Shown piece after piece: positions 7,852 to 14,693 of a DNA stretch of 29,936 bases (its first letter is position 1; every line of letters begins with the position of its first letter). Below the pieces are notes generated by a model. That model was given only the letters and a program-made list of their open reading frames with translations, ran no database searches and was not told the DNA's origin. The position numbers and the translations under genes are program-made. The stretch spans positions 1-29,936 of the forward strand of contig CAZOPW010000021.1 in NCBI GenBank assembly GCA_964581795.1, read 5' to 3'. The DNA comes from EX4572-165 sp964581795 (GTDB lineage Archaea > Thermoplasmatota > E2 > DHVEG-1).

Positions 7852-9345
7852 TCATTCCTTGACTCGATATATGACATCTAATAATTCTCCATTACGCCAT
7901 TTCGTTATCCCAATGATCTCATCACCAAGATCAATTTCTGGAGGCCCACCCGTTTCATCATCAGCCATTTGTTTCAATGAATCAATTGATACAATGTTTA
8001 TATCTGATTTTGCTCTCAATTTTTCAAGTAAATCAGTTCGTTTTGGATTAATCGCAATTCCTTGATCAGTCACAATAGCATCAATGACATCACCAGGAGT
8101 CGTTATTGTTGTAACTACATCACGTATAACCGGGATTGTTTTTCGAAATACTGGAACAGTTATCATAGTAAGATTTGCACCAGCAGCTGAATCTTGATGA
8201 CCACCAATCCCATGAAGTAATCGACCATCGCTATGCGTGTTCACATTCACATTAAAATTCGTGTCAACTTCAGTTGCACCAAGCATAGTCGCATGTAATC
8301 CATCAAGAAAACGTCCTTTTGATGAAGGATCAGCGTAATGACCTATATCAGTAATTAACCGTCGTGTTTCAGCGATATATTTTATACTTTCCACATCAAA
8401 ACACTGAAGACCATAAGCGTTTTTCACCAGTCCTTTTCGATGCATTTCTGCGATGAACTTGGTAAACCCACCGGTTTCACATGTAGCAACAACATTATTT
8501 TTTTCGAGCGTTTCATCTAAATATTGTAATGCTGCAAGAGATATACCCCCTGCACCAGCTTGAAAAACCAAACCATCCTTAATCAAACCAAGTACATCCA
8601 TTAAATCAATACATTGTCGAGCAATATGTAATTTCTGAGGATCATCAGTAACTTTTAATGAACCTGATACAATTTGATTTGGATTTCCTATCTGATCCAT
8701 TTCCACGACATAATCAACGTATTCTTCGGTAATTTCCTGGTAACCACATGGGCGTTCTATTAAATTATCTGTCACAATAATAACATGATCTGCATGCATA
8801 GCATCTACCTGTGAATAACAAATAGGGCCAAATGCACTCTTGCCTATAAGACCCGTGCAATTCCCTCTGTTATCTGCTGCTGATGCAGCAATAATTGCAA
8901 TATCCACATGTAGTTCATCGTTTTTTACAGCAGCCCATCTTCCCCCATGAGATCGCAAAACTACTGGATATGACAAAGGATTTTTTGAAACATAATCACC
9001 AACCACTCCATTGATGCTTCCTTCTATCCGAGAAACCGTTCCTTCTTTAATATGATCGATAACAGGTTCATGAACGGGGAACAGTGCTGTTTGTGCTAAT
9101 CGAAGATTTTTAATGCCAAGTTCTCGGATAGCATCTAAGGTGTGATTAACAACATAATCACCGTTTCTGAGTTGATGATGAAATGAAATCGTTTGACCGT
9201 CTTTAATCCCGCTTTCCTGTAATGCTTTTTTAAGGGTAGTTACTTTTGAATTACACTTATTTTTATGTGCTTTTTTAAATGGTTTATATTGTTCTCCATT
9301 AATTGTTTCAGGTATTGTTCTACCGGCTGGATTTGTGAAACTCAT
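7852..9345 (-). CDS. citF: Citrate lyase alpha subunit-like citrate CoA-transferase, 497 aa
   Basis: This resembles CitF over full length (family about 500 residues). Landmarks include ISFHHQLRNGDYVVN near the N-terminus, RSHGGRWAAV, the NRGNCTG and FGPICYSQVDA segments, the Gly-rich FQAGAGGIS, GLQCFD, and the C-terminal NTHSDGRLLHGIGGHQD and VTDQGIAINPKR. CitF exchanges acetate for citrate on a thioester, normally on the acyl carrier protein CitD. No citD, citE, citC, citG or citX gene is near; instead the next gene is a citrate-synthase-type citryl-CoA lyase, so the thioester is probably on free CoA. Start ATG 9345 overlaps the HD-protein stop by one base. Confidence 0.87.
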   Translation of the reverse strand: MSFTNPAGRTIPETINGEQYKPFKKAHKNKCNSKVTTLKKALQESGIKDGQTISFHHQLRNGDYVVNHTLDAIRELGIKNLRLAQTALFPVHEPVIDHIKEGTVSRIEGSINGVVGDYVSKNPLSYPVVLRSHGGRWAAVKNDELHVDIAIIAASAADNRGNCTGLIGKSAFGPICYSQVDAMHADHVIIVTDNLIERPCGYQEITEEYVDYVVEMDQIGNPNQIVSGSLKVTDDPQKLHIARQCIDLMDVLGLIKDGLVFQAGAGGISLAALQYLDETLEKNNVVATCETGGFTKFIAEMHRKGLVKNAYGLQCFDVESIKYIAETRRLITDIGHYADPSSKGRFLDGLHATMLGATEVDTNFNVNVNTHSDGRLLHGIGGHQDSAAGANLTMITVPVFRKTIPVIRDVVTTITTPGDVIDAIVTDQGIAINPKRTDLLEKLRAKSDINIVSIDSLKQMADDETGGPPEIDLGDEIIGITKWRNGELLDVIYRVKE

Positions 9346-9869
9346 TATTCCACCAATGCTTTTTTGATTTCAAAATCAATGAAATCACAATGATTTACAA
9401 TGACTGCTTCAGGTGATCGTTTCGTATTATCTCCTTCATGTGAATGAGCATAAATGATATGAGCAATTTCATCGGGTAATCCATGATCCCATGCAAGTTT
9501 TGCTCCCGCAAGTGGATGACGGAATTTTTTTCCATATTCTCCCTTAACGATTTTTTGATTAACAATATCGTATTCCACGAGTTTTCCTACATCATGAAGA
9601 AGCGCTCCAGCTATAAGATAATCTTGATTCAATGATTCTTTTCGTTGTTTCATGATTGCATACACCATTTGTGTCATACGTTTTGTATGATCGGTGAGTC
9701 TTCCGGAATCATCAATCAGTAACGTGAATGGAACATCGTGGATACTATTCCATCCTCGTTTCTCTGCCGCAGTTTTCCAAATCGCAACAACTTTTTCTCG
9801 TAAACTTTTATCTTTTATCCAAGAGAGTTCTTCTGAAAAACATTCTTTTATTTCCTTTTCACTTACCAC
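9345..9869 (-). CDS. HD-domain phosphohydrolase-like protein, 174 aa
   Basis: An HD-type metal site is visible: the central ALLHDVGKLVEYD, a preceding DHTKRMTQMVYAI helix that supplies the first His, and the later HPLAGAKLAWDHG, YAHSHEG and NHCDFIDFE segments with further His/Asp ligands. HD proteins hydrolyse phosphate esters or nucleotides; the substrate is unknown. It is the first gene of the citrate operon. I place the start at GTG 9869, with GGGGG seven bases upstream, because the best TATA box (9925-9936) predicts transcription from about 9905. The longer reading from TTG 9920 would begin upstream of that point and adds a Pro/Gly-rich segment unlike the HD fold. Confidence 0.75.
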   Translation of the reverse strand: MVSEKEIKECFSEELSWIKDKSLREKVVAIWKTAAEKRGWNSIHDVPFTLLIDDSGRLTDHTKRMTQMVYAIMKQRKESLNQDYLIAGALLHDVGKLVEYDIVNQKIVKGEYGKKFRHPLAGAKLAWDHGLPDEIAHIIYAHSHEGDNTKRSPEAVIVNHCDFIDFEIKKALVE

Positions 9870-9924
9870 AACGGTTCCCCCAGGGCGGTTTATGTTAAAT
9901 TGCAGCCGTAATGGAATCAAGTGA

Positions 9925-9936
9925 TTATTAATATTT
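9925..9936 (-). promoter_or_regulatory. TATA box for the citrate operon
   Basis: On the minus strand AAATATTAATAA is the best archaeal TATA match upstream of the HD gene. Transcription would start about 25 bases downstream, near 9905, leaving a leader of about 36 bases to GTG 9869. This decides the start chosen for that gene. Confidence 0.45.
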
Positions 9937-9945
9937 GTCTTCGGC

Positions 9946-10049
9946 GAAAAACGAAAAAATTTGGAAATATGGGAAGGAAAGAGGTGATTTAGAGGGGTAT
10001 TGGATGGGTACCCGCAAAATTTAGGGTGTGCTTCCTTCCCAACCAGCTT
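9946..10049 (-). ncRNA. Candidate structured small RNA between the HD and lipocalin-like genes
   Basis: A perfect 10-base inverted repeat (TGGGAAGGAA at 9970-9979 with TTCCTTCCCA at 10032-10041) encloses about 52 bases, which contain the palindrome GGGTACCC (10006-10013) and further short pairings: ACCC/GGGT and GGGTA/TACCC, mutually exclusive. The stretch is richer in G and C than its surroundings. On the minus strand a TATA-like CTTAAAAC (10071-10078) lies about 25 bases before the expected start near 10049, and the far end runs into T-rich sequence (TTTTTTCGTTTTT, read at about 9960-9946) that could terminate transcription. It has no T-loop, so it is not a tRNA; no C/D or H/ACA signature was seen. 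It could also be a terminator or DNA-level element. Confidence 0.3.
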
Positions 10050-10132
10050 CCATAGGAAAGATAATTTTTGGTTTTAAGTGCCTTTTTCGCAGGTAGGTAT
10101 GCTTGTACATGTGCACAGCAGTATGAATATGG

Positions 10133-10184
10133 ACAAGACTTGTAAAGAAATATTTAATAAATAATAACAATAAAAATACTTGTC
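10133..10184 (+). promoter_or_regulatory. Promoter region of the lipocalin-like gene with ACTTGT repeats
   Basis: The TATA box is TATTTAATAAAT (10151-10162), predicting a start near 10180 and a short leader without a clear ribosome site before ATG 10199. An ACAAG-A-CTTGT palindrome (10133-10143) lies just upstream, and ACTTGTC recurs at 10178-10184 on the other side of the TATA box; these flanking copies could be regulator sites. The bases from 10082 to 10132 show nothing further that I recognise. Confidence 0.45.
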
Positions 10185-10198
10185 AGAAGCGTGTTCGT

Positions 10199-11491
10199 AT
10201 GTCAGCAGGGCTAATAAAACGACTTCGTATTTCTAAGATCGATGCGATCATTGTAGTGATTTTATTAGTGATTGCTGGATATGTTCTTTCTCAATCTGAA
10301 TATGTTTCTCCTGCTATTGAAAAAGTTGTTAGCCCTACGACTGAACAAAAAGAAGAACCTGAACCAGAACCTGAACCAGAACTACCGATTCCTCCAGAAT
10401 CGTTAACCGCAGGTTATATGCGTGCGGTTTCTCCCGAGGATGAAGGACTGCATTACGATAAATTGTCTGTTTCTCGGGAATGGTGGTATTATTCAGTGGT
10501 TTTTGATGAATCCAGTGAACTTGCTGGATGGACTGCAACGATTAGTTTTAATCATATGGCTCGTACTGATTTGTTAGGAACTTCAAAACCTGATTTGTTC
10601 ATATTTACACTACATGGTCCTGATGGTGAAGAATATGGTGGATTGATTAATAAGGAACGCGGGTTTGGGATTTTAAAACAACCAACGCTTCAAGCTAAAA
10701 CTCCGGGTGTTGGTGTTAGCTTTGATGATTCTTGGGCTGAAGGCAGTGCTCCTGAATGGTTTGTTCACGCTGAAGACGGTGAGATAGATAAGAATCATGA
10801 TATCATACTTGATTTATCGTTTTTTGCTCCAAATGATCCTATTTGGACGATTGGTGATAAAGCTATAAATAAAAATTTACAGAATCTTGCTTCGTATGTT
10901 TTTTTAGGTTGTAACGTGACTGGAACGGTTCAAATCGATGGAAAAGAATATGAAGTCACAGGGATGGGTCAGCATGTGCATACTTGGTCTCCAAATGTTG
11001 TTACAAAAGTGTTGGTAAATGGTTGGGACTGGGCACATATCACTTTAGACAATGGATGGACGTTGTATTATAGTACGTATTATCCAACGCCCCAATATAT
11101 TTCAACAAAAACGCCAAATGTGAATCCAATTGCTGCGTTAGTTTTAACCACAGATCAAGGGAAAACATTGACGTCGTTTCAAGATGTAAATCCTGAAATC
11201 ACTGAGTCTGATGATGAAATTTTTACGTTTGTGAAAATGCCTCTAGAGATTCAAGTAAATGGAAAACCTGGTGCACTTCAACCATTACTTGGTTCCTATC
11301 AGATTTCAATGGATCTGAATATTCGAATGAGTAATACGTTTGAAAATGTGTGGAAGTTTCCAACGTATGTTGGAATGAACATTGGTAGGTCTACAGTAAG
11401 TGGAAGTATTAGTTGGACTGGAGAAGAAGGAGATGAGGAAGTATCTTTTTCAGGTGTTGCAAGTACTTGGAGTATGAGGGCGTTTTTGTAA
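10199..11491 (+). CDS. Membrane-anchored CrtC/AttH-like lipocalin-fold protein, 430 aa
   Basis: One N-terminal membrane segment (about residues 13-31, IDAIIVVILLVIAGYVL) anchors the protein, followed by a Pro/Glu repeat linker (EPEPEPEPELPIPPE) and a large outside domain. That domain has the hallmarks of the CrtC/AttH (hydroxyneurosporene synthase-like, lipocalin-type) family: SREWWYYSVVF near residue 92 and GMGQHVHTWSP followed by NGWDWAHITLDNGWTL around residues 260-290. Two beta-barrel halves are expected. Characterised CrtC hydrates carotenoid ends; most members have no known activity. It is convergent with the isoprenoid operon, which tempts a link to isoprenoid lipids, but it is transcribed separately. 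Annotation as carotenoid hydratase would be overreach. Confidence 0.72.
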   Translation: MSAGLIKRLRISKIDAIIVVILLVIAGYVLSQSEYVSPAIEKVVSPTTEQKEEPEPEPEPELPIPPESLTAGYMRAVSPEDEGLHYDKLSVSREWWYYSVVFDESSELAGWTATISFNHMARTDLLGTSKPDLFIFTLHGPDGEEYGGLINKERGFGILKQPTLQAKTPGVGVSFDDSWAEGSAPEWFVHAEDGEIDKNHDIILDLSFFAPNDPIWTIGDKAINKNLQNLASYVFLGCNVTGTVQIDGKEYEVTGMGQHVHTWSPNVVTKVLVNGWDWAHITLDNGWTLYYSTYYPTPQYISTKTPNVNPIAALVLTTDQGKTLTSFQDVNPEITESDDEIFTFVKMPLEIQVNGKPGALQPLLGSYQISMDLNIRMSNTFENVWKFPTYVGMNIGRSTVSGSISWTGEEGDEEVSFSGVASTWSMRAFL

Positions 11492-11517
11492 TAATTAATA
11501 AATGAAACAAATATTTT

Positions 11518-11901
11518 TTATTTTACCAATACTTCTCCTTCATCAGCATTTAAAACAAGTCTGTCACCAGTTGTAATCTGCTTAATATCTATATGATCAA
11601 CACATGGAATACCAGCAAGGATTGCTCCAGTGGCAACAATTGTTTCTGTTTCCTTGTTTATAATACCAAGTGGACCAACTTTGTTTCTTTCAAGTCCATA
11701 AATCACGTAAGATCCAACTGTTGATCCTTTCCCATTGGGAAACACAAGGATTTTTCCTGTCACTGATTGCCCTTCCAACGGATGACCTTTATCAATAACT
11801 ACACCTGTGTTCAAATCAATACCACCATAGAATCCTATTGGTTCGGACGAGACAATTGCTTCTCCTTCAACCTTTCCTGGTGAAATCATACGGCCTTTCA
11901 T
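11518..11901 (-). CDS. Phosphomevalonate dehydratase (AcnX) small subunit, 127 aa
   Basis: This is the small (swivel-domain, formerly DUF126) subunit of the AcnX-type hydro-lyase. The conserved segment FPNGKGSTVGSYV carries the proposed catalytic serine (S60), and GRMISPGKVEGEA at the start and AGIPCVDHID near residue 95 fit the family. With the large subunit it removes water from mevalonate 5-phosphate to give trans-anhydromevalonate 5-phosphate in the archaeal mevalonate pathway. The ATG overlaps the stop of the large-subunit gene (TAATG) behind a strong GGAGGT site, so the two are made together. It is the last gene of the operon. 'Aconitase X' is the older family name for the same protein. 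Confidence 0.92.
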   Translation of the reverse strand: MKGRMISPGKVEGEAIVSSEPIGFYGGIDLNTGVVIDKGHPLEGQSVTGKILVFPNGKGSTVGSYVIYGLERNKVGPLGIINKETETIVATGAILAGIPCVDHIDIKQITTGDRLVLNADEGEVLVK

Positions 11902-13085
11902 TAGCTTACCTCCTCAATGAGTTTATCAATGTTTGCAAATACAACTTGTTGTTTACAAAAACCGGGTAAGTAATTCGCGGCTTTCCCTGAATTTACTCCA
12001 GTCTGTTTATACCCCATTTGTTCAATCGGTGAAACCACCATACACGTATCAGCTACTACGTGACCACCTGCATCTTTAATTGTTTGTGAAAAACCCATAC
12101 GATCGGCTGCTTCTTTCATCATCCGAGATGTGCAAATCCACACTGGTTTTTTCAATTGTTTCCCTTTCACTTTTTCTGCAAGTGTAGCAATCTCACGAAG
12201 AGATGCATGCGGACATCCTAAAATAACAATATCCGGTTTATTTCCTTCGCTAAGTGTTTCATATGTTTCATCAATATCATTTTGTTCAACTGTTATCGTT
12301 TCACTCACATTTCTTTCAATTAAATCCGATTCCGGAGTAAGCTTTTCAACATGATATAAAGCCACTGCTCCAGATGCAGCCATTGCTGCGCCAAGAGCTT
12401 TTAGATGATCAGTATTTGCATTAGTTACCCCTGTAAAAAAGGGAATCTTGTTTTTCACTTTCTTTCCGACTAAATAACCAAGCGCTCCATAATCAGAGGT
12501 AAATGTTAAATCTGCTTCCACCCGAATTTTAATGTCCGGTTGTCGGTTCTCCCAAAGATGCAGCCCATATTTTGGTGTTCGACCGCAAATTGAAGCAGCA
12601 AGAGCTGAAGGACCACCTTCTCTATTTGTTCGTGCACCAATCACAGAATTAGAAAAAGACACCGCTGATGATTCAGACCACGCAATATGTTCTCGGAATC
12701 GAGGAAGATTTCCTGCTAAGTAAGGTGTACATGTTGATGTAATCACAATTCCCATTTGTTTAAATGCACTAATAATACGCAATTGATTCTTGGCAAAATC
12801 CTCTGGAAACCCAAGTTCCTTATAATTTTCAAGATCCATCCCCGCAGGATTAAGAAACGTTAGCACTTGCGCTTTTGCTTGTTTTGAAGCAATATCTTCA
12901 AGAAACGCAGTCCCTGGTTCACCAATAGATTTGTACGAAACACCAGCAACTTGCACACTTCCCACCGGGATCATTTTCTCTGCACCGTAAATATCTCCAA
13001 GACGAACAAGTAATCGAAATAATCGTTCTTTTATTTCCCCAGCTTCACCATCTAACATCTGTTCTTCTTCTTTTGTTAAATACAT
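11901..13085 (-). CDS. Phosphomevalonate dehydratase (AcnX) large subunit, 394 aa
   Basis: This is the large catalytic subunit (formerly DUF521), of usual length. Three cysteines placed to bind the [4Fe-4S] cluster are C119 (STCTPYL), C291 (LGCPHAS) and C348 (ADTCMVV). Other family landmarks are GEPGTAFLE, the SESSAVSFSNSVIGARTNR segment and the C-terminal NSGKAANYLPG. It works with the small subunit to dehydrate mevalonate 5-phosphate. The neighbours on the same strand are mevalonate kinase and a UbiD decarboxylase, the steps just before and after, which makes this pathway role much more likely than the hydroxyproline-related roles of some bacterial AcnX. Its start overlaps the preceding LpdD-like gene by 10 bases. 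Confidence 0.93.
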   Translation of the reverse strand: MYLTKEEEQMLDGEAGEIKERLFRLLVRLGDIYGAEKMIPVGSVQVAGVSYKSIGEPGTAFLEDIASKQAKAQVLTFLNPAGMDLENYKELGFPEDFAKNQLRIISAFKQMGIVITSTCTPYLAGNLPRFREHIAWSESSAVSFSNSVIGARTNREGGPSALAASICGRTPKYGLHLWENRQPDIKIRVEADLTFTSDYGALGYLVGKKVKNKIPFFTGVTNANTDHLKALGAAMAASGAVALYHVEKLTPESDLIERNVSETITVEQNDIDETYETLSEGNKPDIVILGCPHASLREIATLAEKVKGKQLKKPVWICTSRMMKEAADRMGFSQTIKDAGGHVVADTCMVVSPIEQMGYKQTGVNSGKAANYLPGFCKQQVVFANIDKLIEEVS

Positions 13086-13393
13086 TCTTCAAGCCTCTTA
13101 CAATGCTGAACTACCAATTCAATATCTTCTTTTGTTGCATTATCAATATGAATACCACCTACCGCAACAACCGTGGTCTTATATTTTGCACACGCAGTTT
13201 CAGCAAGTGGTTGTAACACAATATGATCCTTATGAGTCCCCAATCGAGTAATTGTTGCCTCTTTCCCCGGTTCACAACTGACCATTGCACCAACATGTGG
13301 TTGTTCACCACCTTTGAGAATGAGTAGTAAATCATCACCGATCCAGTGTTTTTCAACACTTACCCGATGTTTACCTGTTCCCGATGTAATCAT
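13076..13393 (-). CDS. LpdD-like (prenylated-flavin chaperone-like) small protein, 105 aa
   Basis: A single small alpha/beta domain with GDDLLLILKGGEQPHVGAM near residues 19-37 and VVAVGGIHIDNATKEDIE near residues 75-92. These resemble the LpdD-like domain, found with UbiD-type decarboxylases and thought to help deliver or protect prenylated FMN. The gene overlaps the UbiD gene by 23 bases on one side and the AcnX large-subunit gene by 10 on the other, so it is locked into the operon at the prenyl-FMN-dependent step. The family call rests on remembered motifs plus this position; the chaperone role is inferred. The gene is genuine: its frame is open in a gap not otherwise coded. Confidence 0.68.
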   Translation of the reverse strand: MITSGTGKHRVSVEKHWIGDDLLLILKGGEQPHVGAMVSCEPGKEATITRLGTHKDHIVLQPLAETACAKYKTTVVAVGGIHIDNATKEDIELVVQHCKRLEECI

Positions 13394-14687
13394 TCACATC
13401 AACAGAACTATAATTTACTTTTTCATAATTCTTTTTATCCACCCGTTCAGGAATTGTTGCATCAAGGCCCATTTTTGCTGTTTTCGTTTTTTCACCAGGT
13501 ACATGTATACCCGATGGATCAAGGGAACTACCAGGTTGTTTTTCCATGATCACAAGGTCGTTATCAGCTTGAAAACGAGTGGCTATCGCCCATTCAACCG
13601 CTAGCGGATCATAAATATCAACGTCTTCATCAACGACAACAACATGTTTCAAACTGCCATGTCCTTTGAATGCTGCTTTGATTGCTTTTTTTGGTTCATC
13701 CTCATTTTTCTTCTTAATTTGAACAACTGCATGAAGCCAACTTCCGCCACCGAGAGTAACATACACATTCGTACATGTTGTTACTTTACTTACTTCATTG
13801 TAAATCGTTGGTTCCTTTGGCATACCCATCAGTGTTTTATGCTCAAATCGACCAGGGATTAATGCTTGATACATCGCATCTTCTCGATGCGTAATGCAAT
13901 CTACAACAAACACTGGCTCCTGACGTTCAAAATCCCGAGTTTCAGTTAAATCAACAAATGGTCCCTCTCGGTCAACATTCCGAGTCAGACGGCCTTCTAA
14001 CACAATCTCAGAAAATGCTGGAACTTCTAAATCCTTGGTTTTACATTTCACCATAGGGGTTTCATCAAGTGCATTAGCAATGCTAAATTCATCAACATCA
14101 GACGGTGGACCAAGCGATGCAGCAACCATAACTGCAACAGAACTTCCCAGACAAACCGCCATTTCAAGATCTTCATCTATTTTATCATACGTCGTCCGAG
14201 TTTGTCTTTTCTTGATTAACCGAGCAGTCAACTTATTTTTTCCAACTTCCATTAACCTATGATAAGACACATTTCGTCCATCATCAGGATCCTTAATCGT
14301 GCACACTGATGCTGAGATATACCGTCCACCATCACCATCAAGATGATAAAAAAGAGGGAGCTTCGATAAATCAGGATCATTGATCACATGTTCCTGACAA
14401 GGCGCGGTATCAACAAGTTCTGGTATCTTTGGATGTTTTAATGCATCAACGAGTTTAAACAATAACTCTTCTTTAGTCGTACCAAGACCTTCAGCAATAA
14501 TATCTCTCCCAGAAGTTATACCAGCAAACACCGGAAAATCAAATCCTTTAATATGATCAAATAAAACAGGTTGTTCATCAAGAGAGTAAATAATATTTGC
14601 TGCTTCATACTCATGCGAAACAGGTTTTGTGATCCGAGTGAGTTTTTGTTCCTCTTCTAGTTTATTAAGAAATGAGCGTAAATCCAT
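13371..14687 (-). CDS. UbiD-family decarboxylase, probable anhydromevalonate phosphate decarboxylase, 438 aa
   Basis: This is a full-length UbiD protein. Typical features are the N-terminal MDLRSFLNKLEEE opening, the metal/flavin region SYHRLM (R144) and VCLGSSVAVMVAASL, the PAFSEIVLEG motif (E227 and E231 as candidate acid/base residues), the GPFVDLTET segment and the C-terminal DVDIYDPLAVEWAIATR. UbiD enzymes use prenylated FMN plus a divalent metal and K+. In this operon the expected reaction is decarboxylation of trans-anhydromevalonate 5-phosphate to isopentenyl phosphate. The ATG sits 6 bases after mevalonate kinase, whose last codons form the GGTGGG ribosome site. The flavin prenyltransferase UbiX and isopentenyl phosphate kinase are not in this window. 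Confidence 0.9.
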   Translation of the reverse strand: MDLRSFLNKLEEEQKLTRITKPVSHEYEAANIIYSLDEQPVLFDHIKGFDFPVFAGITSGRDIIAEGLGTTKEELLFKLVDALKHPKIPELVDTAPCQEHVINDPDLSKLPLFYHLDGDGGRYISASVCTIKDPDDGRNVSYHRLMEVGKNKLTARLIKKRQTRTTYDKIDEDLEMAVCLGSSVAVMVAASLGPPSDVDEFSIANALDETPMVKCKTKDLEVPAFSEIVLEGRLTRNVDREGPFVDLTETRDFERQEPVFVVDCITHREDAMYQALIPGRFEHKTLMGMPKEPTIYNEVSKVTTCTNVYVTLGGGSWLHAVVQIKKKNEDEPKKAIKAAFKGHGSLKHVVVVDEDVDIYDPLAVEWAIATRFQADNDLVIMEKQPGSSLDPSGIHVPGEKTKTAKMGLDATIPERVDKKNYEKVNYSSVDVNDYIGNR

Positions 14688-14693
14688 CTTTTC

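Noticed and set aside
9870..9920. N-terminal extension of the HD protein from TTG 9920
   Set aside because: The best promoter would start transcription inside it, and GTG 9869 has a GGGGG ribosome site.
9971..10041. tRNA-like fold: a 7-base acceptor-like stem GGGAAGG/CCTTCCC followed by AACCA
   Set aside because: Neither strand has a T-arm with a TTCRA loop or a proper D-arm, and no anticodon stem fits; only the outer stem resembles a tRNA.
10199..11491. Carotenoid 1,2-hydratase as a firm function for the lipocalin-like protein
   Set aside because: Only the family fold is supported; there are no carotenoid genes in the window and most family members have unknown roles.
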